A stretch of 64,000 nucleotides of DNA from Flavobacterium jejuense (GTDB lineage: Bacteria; Bacteroidota; Bacteroidia; Flavobacteriales; Flavobacteriaceae). The position numbers were made by a program, and so were the translations under genes. The DNA lies in the NCBI RefSeq assembly GCF_006491595.2, contig NZ_VEVQ02000016.1, positions 1 to 64,000 on the forward strand, given 5' to 3'. Position 1 is the stretch's first letter. Every line of letters starts with the position of its first letter. Under the pieces are notes generated by a model. It had not been told where the DNA came from. It ran no database searches and was given only the letters and a program-made list of their open reading frames with translations. Below are positions 27,384-37,079 of this stretch, one piece after another.

Positions 27384-27914
27384 ATGACAGCAGATAAAGT
27401 TACTACATTTGATGTATTGATAGAAATTCCAAAAGGAAGTAGAAATAAGTATGAATATGATTTCGATTTAAAGAAAATCAGATACGATAGAATGTTATTC
27501 TCATCTATGATGTATCCAGCTGATTACGGTTTTATCCCTGAAACTTTAGCATTAGATGGCGATCCACTAGATGTTTTAGTATTAGTTACTGAACCAACAT
27601 TTCCTGGTTGTGTTATGGAAGTGAAACCAATTGGAGTTTTTCATATGGCAGATGATAAAGGCCCTGATGAAAAAGTAATTTGTGTTCCTGTTTCGGATCC
27701 TATTTGGAATAAACTAAATGATCTTGGAGATATGAATTCGCATCTATTAAAAGAGATTGAACATTTTTTCCAAGTTTACAAAGATTTAGAAAACAAGAAA
27801 GTAGATGTTGAAGGTTGGGGAGATGTTAGAGAAGCAAAAGAAATTTTTGTGAAATGTACACAACGATTTAATGAAATACCAAATAAACCTGAAGGATTAT
27901 TTAGTATTAAATAA
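27384..27914 (+). CDS. ppa: Inorganic pyrophosphatase (family I, soluble)
   Basis: 176 residues, hexameric prokaryotic type. The signature DGDPLDVLVL holds metal-binding aspartates; Y-P-A-D-Y-G-F-I-P-E-T precedes it, and K-G-P-D-E-K-V-I-C-V-P follows. It hydrolyses cytoplasmic PPi to drive biosynthesis. The next gene encodes a membrane ion-pumping pyrophosphatase, but each has its own promoter and a terminator lies between them. Confidence 0.95.
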   Translation: MTADKVTTFDVLIEIPKGSRNKYEYDFDLKKIRYDRMLFSSMMYPADYGFIPETLALDGDPLDVLVLVTEPTFPGCVMEVKPIGVFHMADDKGPDEKVICVPVSDPIWNKLNDLGDMNSHLLKEIEHFFQVYKDLENKKVDVEGWGDVREAKEIFVKCTQRFNEIPNKPEGLFSIK

Positions 27915-27931
27915 ATTAAGATAAAAAATGT

Positions 27932-27971
27932 AAAAAAGGCAATATTCAGTAGTAATATTGCCTTTTTTGTT
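27932..27971 (+). terminator. Intrinsic terminator after ppa
   Basis: AAGGCAATATT pairs perfectly with AATATTGCCTT, flanked by A and T runs. The -7 box of hppA begins immediately downstream. Confidence 0.85.
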
Positions 27972-27979
27972 TATTTTTG
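27972..27979 (+). promoter_or_regulatory. -7 box TATTTTTG of hppA
   Basis: Exact TAnnTTTG match 47 bases before the hppA ATG, abutting the ppa terminator. Confidence 0.55.
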
Positions 27980-28025
27980 TTAAGAACGATAAATTATGTT
28001 TAACTAAAACAACCAAAAAAACTTT

Positions 28026-30539
28026 ATGGATTCAATAATGATTTATATGCCAATTATTATGGCATTATTAGGTTTAGCTTTTATGTTTTATAAAAGAGCC
28101 TGGGTTTTAAAGCAAGACGCTGGAGATGGGAAAATGAAAGAAATTTCCGATTATATATATGAGGGAGCATTAGCTTTCTTAAAAGCAGAATATAGACTAT
28201 TGACTTTCTTCGTTATTGGAGCAAGTGTTGTTTTAGCTGGAATAGCTTATTTTGTATCAACTACTAGTTATTTAATTATAATTGCTTTTATTGTTGGTGC
28301 TATTTTTTCAGCTTTGGCTGGAAATATGGGAATGAAAATTGCAACTAAAACAAATGTTAGAACTACTCAAGCAGCTCGAACTAGCTTACCTAATGCTTTA
28401 AAAGTGTCTTTTGGCGGTGGAACTGTAATGGGACTTGGTGTAGCAGGATTAGCAGTTTTAGGACTAACAGCTTTTTTTATTATTTTCTTCAATTATTTTA
28501 TGGATGGTCAGTGGTCCTCTACTGATGATATGACACTTGTTTTAGAAACCTTAGCAGGTTTTTCTCTAGGTGCAGAATCAATTGCTTTGTTTGCTCGTGT
28601 AGGAGGTGGTATTTATACAAAAGCTGCAGATGTAGGAGCTGATTTAGTAGGTAAAGTGGAAGCTGGTATTCCAGAAGATGATCCTCGTAATCCAGCTACA
28701 ATTGCAGATAACGTTGGAGATAATGTAGGAGATGTTGCAGGTATGGGAGCTGATTTATTTGGTTCTTATGTTGCAACTGTTTTAGCAGCTATGGTCCTTG
28801 GAAACTATGTAATTAAAGATATGGATGGAAGTATCCAAGATGCTTTCGGAGGAATAGGGCCAATTTTATTACCAATGGCAATCGCTGGCTTTGGAATTTT
28901 ATTTTCTATCATTGGAACAACTTTAGTGAAAATATCAAGTGATGATGCAAAAGAAGCACAAGTCCAAAAAGCATTAAATATAGGGAACTGGTTTTCAATT
29001 GCTTTGACATTGATAGCTTGTTATTTTTTAGTTGATTATATGTTGCCTGAAACCATGAAAATGAATTTCTTTGGAGAGGGAATAAAAGAGATTTCTTCAA
29101 TGCGTGTATTTTATGCAACAATTGTTGGATTAGCTGTTGGAGGAATTATTTCTTCAGTAACTGAATATTACACAGGTCTAGGTACAAAACCTGTTTTGGC
29201 AATCGTGCAAAAATCATCGACAGGAGCAGGAACAAATGTAATTGCTGGTTTGGCAACGGGTATGATTTCAACTTTCCCAACAGTATTGTTATTTGCGGCT
29301 GCTATTTGGGCTTCTTATGCTTTGGCTGGTTTTTATGGTGTAGCTTTAGCAGCTTCAGCAATGATGGCTACAACTGCAATGCAATTAGCAATTGATGCAT
29401 TCGGACCAATTTCTGATAATGCTGGTGGAATCGCTGAAATGAGTGAGTTACCAAAAGAAGTGCGTACAAGAACAGATATTTTAGATTCAGTAGGAAATAC
29501 AACGGCTGCAACAGGTAAAGGTTTTGCAATTGCTTCGGCAGCATTAACATCTTTAGCTTTGTTTGCTGCTTATGTGACTTTCACAGGAATTGACGGAATT
29601 AATATTTTTAAGGCTCCAGTATTAGCAATGTTATTCGTGGGAGGGATGATTCCTGTAGTTTTTTCTGCTTTAGCGATGAACTCTGTAGGGAAAGCAGCTA
29701 TGGATATGGTTTACGAAGTGAGACGTCAGTTCAAAGAAATTCCAGGAATTATGGAAGGAACTGGAAAACCAGAATATGGTAAATGTGTGGAAATTTCTAC
29801 AAAAGCAGCTTTGAGAGAAATGATGTTACCTGGTGTTTTAACAATAGGTTTCCCAATCATAATTGTGCTATTGGGTAAATTGGTTTATCCGCATAATAAC
29901 CAATTAATTGCAGAAATGCTCGGTGGTTATATGGCTGGAGTTACTGTTTCAGGTGTACTTTGGGCTGTTTTTCAAAACAATGCGGGTGGCGCATGGGATA
30001 ATGCAAAAAAATCATTCGAGGCTGGTGTTGAAATTAATGGAGAAATGACTTATAAAGGTTCTGATGCTCACAAAGCAGCTGTAACTGGTGATACTGTCGG
30101 TGATCCTTTCAAAGATACTTCTGGTCCATCGATGAATATTTTAATCAAATTAACTTGTCTAATAGGTTTAGTAATCGCACCAATTTTAGGTGGTCATTCT
30201 GCAAATCCAGATATTGCTTTAGGTTCTTGTTGTCATAAGCATGGAGCTGTTGTTGAATGTAATTCAATGAGTGAAACTGAATGTATTGAAAAAGGATGTA
30301 TGAATCCTAATTGTAAAATGTTGCAAGGAGAAGTAATACACAGTTTAAATCACGACGATCACAATCATAAAGAAGTAACTAGAGAGGTAAAGGTTGAAAA
30401 AACGATAGGAGAAGACGGTACAGTAAAGGCTATCGTTTCAATAATTGAAGTTGTTGATGGAAAAGAAGTTATTACTGAAAAGTTCTTTGAAGGAACTGAG
30501 GTTGAAGTTAAAGCGGCAATTGATGCTTTAGAAAAATAA
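28026..30539 (+). CDS. hppA: K+-dependent membrane pyrophosphatase, probably H+-pumping, with Cys/His-rich tail
   Basis: 837 residues; the membrane core ends near residue 725 and about 110 extra residues follow. The PPi site is intact (DVGADLVGKVEAG, EDDPRNPATIADNVGDNVGD). GNTTAATGKGF carries the Ala typical of K+-dependent enzymes. The membrane-6 segment GADLFGSYVATVL lacks the usual gating glutamate, while membrane 5 has Glu184 (GAESIALFAR), as I recall for the Flavobacterium type of H+-PPase. The tail has CCHKH at 735-739, four more Cys (745-763) and HDDHNH near 776-781, then a small beta domain. Core topology would place it in the periplasm. A terminator hairpin follows. Confidence 0.92.
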   Translation: MDSIMIYMPIIMALLGLAFMFYKRAWVLKQDAGDGKMKEISDYIYEGALAFLKAEYRLLTFFVIGASVVLAGIAYFVSTTSYLIIIAFIVGAIFSALAGNMGMKIATKTNVRTTQAARTSLPNALKVSFGGGTVMGLGVAGLAVLGLTAFFIIFFNYFMDGQWSSTDDMTLVLETLAGFSLGAESIALFARVGGGIYTKAADVGADLVGKVEAGIPEDDPRNPATIADNVGDNVGDVAGMGADLFGSYVATVLAAMVLGNYVIKDMDGSIQDAFGGIGPILLPMAIAGFGILFSIIGTTLVKISSDDAKEAQVQKALNIGNWFSIALTLIACYFLVDYMLPETMKMNFFGEGIKEISSMRVFYATIVGLAVGGIISSVTEYYTGLGTKPVLAIVQKSSTGAGTNVIAGLATGMISTFPTVLLFAAAIWASYALAGFYGVALAASAMMATTAMQLAIDAFGPISDNAGGIAEMSELPKEVRTRTDILDSVGNTTAATGKGFAIASAALTSLALFAAYVTFTGIDGINIFKAPVLAMLFVGGMIPVVFSALAMNSVGKAAMDMVYEVRRQFKEIPGIMEGTGKPEYGKCVEISTKAALREMMLPGVLTIGFPIIIVLLGKLVYPHNNQLIAEMLGGYMAGVTVSGVLWAVFQNNAGGAWDNAKKSFEAGVEINGEMTYKGSDAHKAAVTGDTVGDPFKDTSGPSMNILIKLTCLIGLVIAPILGGHSANPDIALGSCCHKHGAVVECNSMSETECIEKGCMNPNCKMLQGEVIHSLNHDDHNHKEVTREVKVEKTIGEDGTVKAIVSIIEVVDGKEVITEKFFEGTEVEVKAAIDALEK

Positions 30540-30554
30540 TCTTTTCAAATTATT

Positions 30555-30600
30555 AAATATAAAATCTCTTTTGAAGCAATTTGAAAGAGATTTTATATTT
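30555..30600 (+). terminator. Intrinsic terminator after hppA
   Basis: A 17-bp inverted repeat (AAATATAAAATCTCTTT with its complement) around an ~11-base loop, ending in T-rich sequence. Confidence 0.75.
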
Positions 30601-30694
30601 AGTATCAGTATAAGAAACTTTAATTATAAATAAAGTTCTAAGAATTTTTATTTATAGAATTTCTTTTAATAAATTTATATTATAAAATAGTTTT

Positions 30695-32956
30695 ATGCGA
30701 TTTTTTAATCTTTTTGCTTTGCTAGTGTTGTCTGGTTTTTGTATTGCACAAAATCAAAATAATATAATTCCAAAACCACAAAATGTAACTTATAAAAAAG
30801 GAATATTTATATTAAATAAAAATACTACAATTCAAGCTGATGAAAATTCTTTTGAAGCAAAATATCTTCAAGAGCAAATAAAAACTCAAACAGGTTTAGA
30901 TTTAAAAATATCTCATGCTAATTCTTCTTCTTCAAAAATAGTATTAAAAATAATGAGTCCAATTGACCCTTATTGGAATCAAGAAAGATACAATCTTACT
31001 ATTTCTGAAAAAGAGATAGTAATTTATGCACCTTACAATCAAGGGATTTTCTATGGAATACAGTCTTTATTACAAATGACTCCTTATGAAAAGTCTTCAA
31101 AAATTACATTGAATGCTATTTCCATATTTGATGAACCAAAGTTTCAATGGAGAGGAATGCATCTCGACGTAGCACGTCATTTCTTTTCTGTTGAATTTGT
31201 TAAGAGATATATCGATTATTTGGCAACCTACAAATTAAATACTTTTCATTGGCATTTAACAGATGATCAAGGTTGGCGAATTGAAATTAAAAAATATCCA
31301 AAATTAACCCAAAAGGGAGCATGGAGAAATGGCTCAATGATTGGTCATTATAGAGATCAAAAATTTGATACTATAAAATATGGTGGTTTTTACACGCAAA
31401 ATCAAATTAAAGAAGTTGTTGCTTATGCTAAAGAACGACATATTACTATTATACCAGAAATAGAAATGCCTGGACACGCAATGGCAGCATTAGCATCCTA
31501 TCCTCAATTTGCTTGTACAAATGGACCTTTTGAAGTAGCAAAAGTTTGGGGTGTTTTAGATGATGTTTTTTGCCCAAAAGAAGAAACTTTTACTTTTTTA
31601 CAAGATGTTTTAACAGAAGTTATAAAATTGTTTCCGTCAGAATATATTCATATTGGTGGAGATGAATGTCCAAAGACAAGATGGGAATCATGTGTACATT
31701 GTCAAAAATTAATTAAAGAAAACGGTTTAAAAGACGAACATGAATTGCAAAGCTACTTTATTCAAAGAATTGAAAAGTTTATGAATTCAAAAGGTAGAAA
31801 AATTATTGGTTGGGATGAAATTCTTGAAGGTGGTTTGGCTCCAAATGCAGCTGTAATGAGTTGGCGAGGAACAGAAGGAGGAATTGCTGCAGCAAAAGAA
31901 AAGCATTATGTAGTAATGACACCTGATTCGTATTGTTATTTTGATCATTATCAAGCAGATCCTAGTGACGAACCCATAGCAATTGGGGGTTATACAACAG
32001 TTGAAAAAGCATATTCTTATAATCCTATCCCAAATGAATTAACAAGTGAAGAAGCTAAATATGTCTTAGGTGCTCAAGCGAATGTTTGGACAGAATATAT
32101 GAATACAACAAAGCATGTAGAATATATGATAATGACAAGAATGATGGCTTTGTCTGAAGTACTTTGGGGAACTTCAAATTCAAATAAATATGAAGATTTT
32201 GAAAGTCGATTAATTCATCATTTGCCTGTTTTAGATAGGAAAGGGATAAATTATAGTGAAGCTATATATAATATTAAAGCGACTATTAAAGAAGAAAATG
32301 GAACTTTGTTTTTTGATTTAAAATCAAAAAACAATGCAAATATTCGTTATACAACTGATAACTCTGAACCTAATTTGAATTCAGAAAAATACACAGTTGC
32401 AATTCCTATAATAAAAAATCAAAAAATTAGAGCTTCCTATTTTGAAGATGGAATAGAAAAAGGAAACGGAATTGACCAAGATTTTTTAATTTCAAAATCT
32501 ACTGCAAAATCAATTAAATTAGAGTTTTCTCCAAGTAAAAATTTTTCAAATGGAAATCCTTTTACGTTAATTAATGGTGTTTTTGGAGACATTCAAAAAT
32601 TTAGAAAGGATTGGTTAGGGTTTAACGGAAAAAATGCGGTAGCAACGATAGACTTTAATAAAACAGAAACAATTTCAAGAATTAAATTTAATGTTTTTGA
32701 TGGTAAAATCAGCTGGATTTATTTACCTAAAGAAATAACAATTGAAACTTCAATAGATGGAATAAATTTTGAAATCCAAGAAAGGGTTTTGGCTCAAGAA
32801 ATAGAAGACTTAAAAGGAATAATAAATATACAATTCAATAAAATAGAAGCAAAATTTGTAAAAGTAACCGTAGAAAATTTTGGTGTGATTCCAAAAGGAA
32901 ATCCAGGAGAAGGAAATGGAGCTTGGCTTTTTATTGATGAAATACTTGTAAACTAA
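30695..32956 (+). CDS. Beta-N-acetylhexosaminidase, GH20
   Basis: 753 residues. Signal peptide to ~A18 (GFCIAQ). GH20 N-terminal alpha/beta domain ~20-145, then the TIM barrel from R-G-M-H-L-D-V-A-R-H-F-F. The catalytic pair is Asp323-Glu324 in HIGGDECPKTRW. Substrate residues follow in S-W-R-G-T-E-G-G and N-V-W-T-E-Y. The C-terminal ~200 residues contain a chitobiase-like segment (IRYTTDNSEPN) and an F5/8-type sandwich. It removes terminal GlcNAc/GalNAc. It starts a four-gene glycan operon (one-base gap, then two overlaps). Confidence 0.9.
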   Translation: MRFFNLFALLVLSGFCIAQNQNNIIPKPQNVTYKKGIFILNKNTTIQADENSFEAKYLQEQIKTQTGLDLKISHANSSSSKIVLKIMSPIDPYWNQERYNLTISEKEIVIYAPYNQGIFYGIQSLLQMTPYEKSSKITLNAISIFDEPKFQWRGMHLDVARHFFSVEFVKRYIDYLATYKLNTFHWHLTDDQGWRIEIKKYPKLTQKGAWRNGSMIGHYRDQKFDTIKYGGFYTQNQIKEVVAYAKERHITIIPEIEMPGHAMAALASYPQFACTNGPFEVAKVWGVLDDVFCPKEETFTFLQDVLTEVIKLFPSEYIHIGGDECPKTRWESCVHCQKLIKENGLKDEHELQSYFIQRIEKFMNSKGRKIIGWDEILEGGLAPNAAVMSWRGTEGGIAAAKEKHYVVMTPDSYCYFDHYQADPSDEPIAIGGYTTVEKAYSYNPIPNELTSEEAKYVLGAQANVWTEYMNTTKHVEYMIMTRMMALSEVLWGTSNSNKYEDFESRLIHHLPVLDRKGINYSEAIYNIKATIKEENGTLFFDLKSKNNANIRYTTDNSEPNLNSEKYTVAIPIIKNQKIRASYFEDGIEKGNGIDQDFLISKSTAKSIKLEFSPSKNFSNGNPFTLINGVFGDIQKFRKDWLGFNGKNAVATIDFNKTETISRIKFNVFDGKISWIYLPKEITIETSIDGINFEIQERVLAQEIEDLKGIINIQFNKIEAKFVKVTVENFGVIPKGNPGEGNGAWLFIDEILVN

Positions 32957-32957
32957 T

Positions 32958-33950
32958 ATGGGAAATAGAAGAGATTTTTTAAAAACTACTGCAGTTGCGT
33001 CAGTAGGTTTAGCTTTAAATTCATTTAAGTCAACTGGAGAAGAGATAATTGCAAAAAATAAAAAAGTAAATAAACCAATAGTAATTTCAACTTGGAATTT
33101 TGGATTGCAAGCAAATGACGCTGCTTGGGAAATTCTTAAAAGTGATGGAAGGGCATTAGATGCTGTTGAAGCTGGTGTGAAAATTCCTGAAGGAGATCCT
33201 AATGAAAGAAGTGTTGGATTTGGTGGAAGACCAGATAGAGATGGAAGAGTAACACTCGATTCTTGTATTATGGATGAATTTTCTAATATTGGTTCGGTTG
33301 CTGCTCTAGAACACATCAAACATCCTATTTCTGTGGCTAGAGCTGTAATGGAAAAAACACCACATGTTATGTTAGTTGGTGAAGGTGCTTTGCAGTTTGC
33401 TTTATCAGAAGGTTTTCAAAAAGAAAATCTATTAGTGGAAGCTTCGGAAAAAGAGTGGAAAGAATGGTTAAAAACAAGTGCCTACAAACCCATTGCTAAT
33501 ATAGAAAATCACGATACAATTGGAATGATTGCATTGGATGCTCACGGAAATCTTTCAGGTGCTTGTACAACAAGTGGAATGGCCTATAAAATGCATGGTA
33601 GAGTGGGAGATTCTCCAATTATAGGTGCTGGTTTGTATGTCGATAACGAGATTGGAGCTGCAACTGCAACAGGTCATGGTGAAGAAGTAATCCGAATTGC
33701 AGGATGTCATTTGGTAGTGGAATTAATGCGTCAAGGGAAGTCTCCTCAAAAAGCTTGTGAAGAAGCAGTTACTCGTATTGTAAAACTGACTAAAAACAGG
33801 AATAAAGATCTTAAAGATATTCAAGTAGGTTTTATTGCTTTAAATAAAAAAGGGGAGTATGGTGCTTATTGTATTCAAGGCGGATTCAATTTTGCAGTTT
33901 ACGATACTTCAGGAAATAAATTAGTGGATTCTGATTATTTTTTAAGATAA
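32958..33950 (+). CDS. N4-(beta-N-acetylglucosaminyl)-L-asparaginase (glycosylasparaginase)
   Basis: 330 residues. The N-terminus is a Tat signal (RRDFLK then a hydrophobic stretch), so it is exported folded. An Ntn-hydrolase of the type-2 asparaginase/AGA family: the autoprocessing site is before Thr187 in NHDTIGM, and substrate-binding G-D-S-P-I-I-G-A-G and A-T-G-H-G-E-E follow. It matches the flavobacterial glycosylasparaginase that cleaves GlcNAc from Asn. Placed next to hexosaminidase and mannosidase it completes degradation of N-glycoprotein cores. Its stop overlaps the cutC start (TAATG). Confidence 0.9.
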   Translation: MGNRRDFLKTTAVASVGLALNSFKSTGEEIIAKNKKVNKPIVISTWNFGLQANDAAWEILKSDGRALDAVEAGVKIPEGDPNERSVGFGGRPDRDGRVTLDSCIMDEFSNIGSVAALEHIKHPISVARAVMEKTPHVMLVGEGALQFALSEGFQKENLLVEASEKEWKEWLKTSAYKPIANIENHDTIGMIALDAHGNLSGACTTSGMAYKMHGRVGDSPIIGAGLYVDNEIGAATATGHGEEVIRIAGCHLVVELMRQGKSPQKACEEAVTRIVKLTKNRNKDLKDIQVGFIALNKKGEYGAYCIQGGFNFAVYDTSGNKLVDSDYFLR

Positions 33951-34621
33951 TGGCAAAATTAGAAATTGCTTGTTTTAATTTAGAGTCTGCTTTAATTGCA
34001 CAAGAAAATGGAGCAGATAGAGTAGAACTTTGTGCTAAAATGCATTTAGGAGGAACAACTCCAAGTCTAGAAATTATAAAACAAGCAAGGAAGCAATTAA
34101 GTATTGATTTATTTGTTATGATTAGACCAAGAGGTGGAAATTTTGTTTATACAATGAATGAATTAATGATGATGTATATAGAAATTCTTGAATTAAAAGA
34201 TATTGGAGTAGATGGTTTTGTTTTTGGTGTTTTAACTAATGGTAATAAAATTGATATTGAAGTAAATAAATCTTTAGTGGAACTAGCTAAACCTTTTCCA
34301 TGTACATTTCATAGAGCTTTTGATGAGGTTCAAAATCCTTTAGAAGCATTAGAAGAACTTATTGAATGTGGTTTTCAAACCATTCTAACCTCTGGGAATG
34401 CTACAAATGTTAACGAAGGCATAAGTCAATTAGATTTATTAGTTCAAAAGGCAAATAAAAGAATAACCATTATGCCAGGAGGAAGTTTGCGTTCATCAAA
34501 TTTAAAAATGATTGAGCAAAAAACAAAAGCGATTTTTTTTCATTCTTCAGCTATTATTGATGATTCTAAAATAGCAAATCCAATTGAAATTCAAAAATTA
34601 AAAGCCATTCTAAATGCTTAA
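33950..34621 (+). CDS. cutC: CutC family protein
   Basis: 223 residues, TIM-barrel CutC family: LEIACFNLESALIAQENGAD at the start, V-E-L-C-A-K-M-H-L-G-G-T-T-P-S, M-I-R-P-R-G-G, and T-F-H-R-A-F-D. CutC was named for copper homeostasis, but that role is weakly supported for many members. Here it is translationally coupled on both sides to glycosidase genes (TAATG and an 8-base overlap), which argues for a carbohydrate-related function. It has no signal peptide. Confidence 0.85.
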   Translation: MAKLEIACFNLESALIAQENGADRVELCAKMHLGGTTPSLEIIKQARKQLSIDLFVMIRPRGGNFVYTMNELMMMYIEILELKDIGVDGFVFGVLTNGNKIDIEVNKSLVELAKPFPCTFHRAFDEVQNPLEALEELIECGFQTILTSGNATNVNEGISQLDLLVQKANKRITIMPGGSLRSSNLKMIEQKTKAIFFHSSAIIDDSKIANPIEIQKLKAILNA

Positions 34622-37079
34622 ATTTCTTTTTATATGCTTGTTTCCAATGCTACTTTTAAGTCAAAATGTAGTCCGTAGTTTGAATCATGAAAATTGGAAA
34701 TTCAAACAAGAAAATAAGGAGAATTGGCTTCCTGCAAATGTACCTGGAACAGTTCATACAGATTTGCTAGCTAACAATTTAATAAAAAATCCATTTTACG
34801 GAACCAATGAAAAAGAGTTGCAATGGATTGAAAATGAAAATTGGAATTACAAAACCTCTTTTACTATTACAAAATCTGAAATCACAAATCAAAATATCGA
34901 TTTGCAATTGGATGGGTTGGATACTTATGCAATTGTTTCTCTTAATAGAAAGCAAATTCTAGAAGTTAATAATATGTTTCGAACTTGGAAAATTCCAATA
35001 AAAAACTATTTAGTTGAAGGAGAAAATCAAATAGAAATTAAATTCAAATCGGCTGTTGTTGAAGGAAAAAAACAAGCTGAAAAACTTCCTTATACTTTAC
35101 CACCTGATGAACGGATTTTTACAAGAAAAGCGCAATATCAATTCGGTTGGGATTGGGGTCCAAGATTTGTAACAGCTGGAATTTGGAAAGATGTAAAACT
35201 TAATTTCTGGAACGATATCACATTGGTAAACGTAAAATACAACCAATTAGAGTTAACAAAGCAAAAAGCTGTTTTAGAAATTATTACTGAAATTAAAGCT
35301 GCTAAATCGAGAAAGATTGCTCTAAAAATAAATGATGCTATTACTGTTTTAGATATAAAAAAAGGGATAAATAGAATTCTAACACCATATGAAATTAAAA
35401 ATCCAAAATTTTGGTGGACAAATGGTTTAGGAGAAGCTCATTTGTATCCTTTTGAAATCAGTTTGGTTGATGATAAAGTTACAATTGAAACAAAAGAAAT
35501 AAATATTGGACTCAGAACTATCGAATTAGTTCAAGATAAAGATGCTATTGGGGCAAGTTTTTATTTTAAAGTAAATGGTGTTCCAGTTTTTATGAAAGGA
35601 GCCAATTATATTCCTGATGACAGTTTTTTACCAAGGGTAACTGACTCTATTTATAAAGTAAGAGTTAAAGATGCAGTTGATGCAAATATGAATATGCTAC
35701 GAGTTTGGGGTGGAGGAATTTATGGCAGTGATGCTTTTTATGACGAATGTGACAAAAATGGAATCCTTGTTTGGCAAGATTTTATGTTTGCTTGCGCTAT
35801 GTATCCTGGAGATGAAGGTTATTTGGGAAATGTAAAACAAGAAATAATCGATAATGTAAATCGTTTGCAAAACCATCCCTCATTAGCCATTTGGTGCGGT
35901 AATAATGAAAATAACGAAGCATGGCATAATTGGGGTTGGCAAAAACAATATAAGTATTCCAATACAGATTCAACTAAAATTTGGAATGATTATGAGCGAT
36001 TATTCCATCAGTTAATTCCAAAAACATTAGATAGCTTACTTTCTAAAGAAAAGAACATTTATTGGCCATCATCACCATCAATTGGTTGGGGAAGAAAGGA
36101 AAGTATGTTGCAAGGTGATTCTCATTATTGGGGCGTTTGGTGGGGGAAAGAACCTTTTGAAATGTATGAAAAGAAAGTAGGTAGATTTATGAGTGAATAC
36201 GGTTTTCAAGGAATGCCAAATTTACAAACTTTTAAGTCGTTTACTGCATCTGAAGATTTAAATTTAAAATCTGAAACAGTTAGACTGCATCAAAAGCATC
36301 TTGTGGGTTATGAGACTATTGAAGAGTACATGAAAAGAGAGTACGAAATTCCAAAAGCTTTTGAAGATTATATATATGTTTCTCAATTATTGCAAGTTAA
36401 TGGAATGAAAATAGCAATTGAAGCACATAGAAGAGCAAAGCCAAATTGTATGGGAACTTTGTTTTGGCAGTTAAATGATTGTTGGCCTGTTACTTCATGG
36501 AGTTCAGTAGATTTTTATGGAAATTGGAAAGCGTTTCAGTATCAAGCTAAGAAAAGCTTTGAAAATTTACTTATTTCAGTTGTTGATGAAGGTGACAGTT
36601 ACAAAATTTATATTGTTAATGATAATTTGAAAAACTTTAGGGGTAAATTAACCATCAAAACTATCCATTTTAATGGAAAGGTAGTTTCAGAAAGTAGTTT
36701 AGATAAAGAAGTGGAAGCTAACTCAAGTAAAGTGTACTATTCTCTTCCAAAAGTAGCAATCAATAAAAAAAATCTAAAAAAATCACTACTATCTGTTGCA
36801 TTTATTTCAAATGAGAAAAAAGTAGTAACTCATTTTTTTTGGGTTAAACCCAAAAGATTAGCGTTGACGAAACCAATTGTAAAAATCAGACACATTGATA
36901 ATTTAACTATTGAAATTTCTTCTGATGTTTTAGCAAAGAATGTGTATCTGTCAACTAATGAAAATACACATTTTAGTGATAATTATTTCGATGTATTGCC
37001 TAGTCAAGTTTATAGAATTACGCTTTCGAAACCTTCAGAAAATATAATGGTAAAAACGTTATTTGATATTTTGAATTAA
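34614..37079 (+). CDS. Beta-mannosidase, GH2
   Basis: 821 residues with signal peptide to ~S17. GH2 sugar-binding sandwich (W-L-P-A-N-V-P-G-T-V-H-T-D-L-L), Q-F-G-W-D-W-G-P-R-F, immunoglobulin-like domain, then the TIM barrel. General acid is probably Glu432 in WCGNNENNEAW and the nucleophile Glu528 in MSEYGFQGMP. F-W-Q-L-N-D-C-W-P near residue 620 is characteristic of beta-mannosidases. It would remove the core beta-mannose of N-glycans, matching the neighbouring genes. It ends one codon from the convergent gene. Confidence 0.9.
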   Translation: MLKFLFICLFPMLLLSQNVVRSLNHENWKFKQENKENWLPANVPGTVHTDLLANNLIKNPFYGTNEKELQWIENENWNYKTSFTITKSEITNQNIDLQLDGLDTYAIVSLNRKQILEVNNMFRTWKIPIKNYLVEGENQIEIKFKSAVVEGKKQAEKLPYTLPPDERIFTRKAQYQFGWDWGPRFVTAGIWKDVKLNFWNDITLVNVKYNQLELTKQKAVLEIITEIKAAKSRKIALKINDAITVLDIKKGINRILTPYEIKNPKFWWTNGLGEAHLYPFEISLVDDKVTIETKEINIGLRTIELVQDKDAIGASFYFKVNGVPVFMKGANYIPDDSFLPRVTDSIYKVRVKDAVDANMNMLRVWGGGIYGSDAFYDECDKNGILVWQDFMFACAMYPGDEGYLGNVKQEIIDNVNRLQNHPSLAIWCGNNENNEAWHNWGWQKQYKYSNTDSTKIWNDYERLFHQLIPKTLDSLLSKEKNIYWPSSPSIGWGRKESMLQGDSHYWGVWWGKEPFEMYEKKVGRFMSEYGFQGMPNLQTFKSFTASEDLNLKSETVRLHQKHLVGYETIEEYMKREYEIPKAFEDYIYVSQLLQVNGMKIAIEAHRRAKPNCMGTLFWQLNDCWPVTSWSSVDFYGNWKAFQYQAKKSFENLLISVVDEGDSYKIYIVNDNLKNFRGKLTIKTIHFNGKVVSESSLDKEVEANSSKVYYSLPKVAINKKNLKKSLLSVAFISNEKKVVTHFFWVKPKRLALTKPIVKIRHIDNLTIEISSDVLAKNVYLSTNENTHFSDNYFDVLPSQVYRITLSKPSENIMVKTLFDILN

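Noticed and set aside
28026..30539. Frameshift or gene fusion as origin of the hppA tail
   Set aside because: The frame is continuous, codon use does not change, and a terminator follows the stop directly.
32810..33319. Minus-strand ORF of 169 residues across the GH20/glycosylasparaginase junction
   Set aside because: Overlaps two solid genes on the other strand and has no recognisable features.
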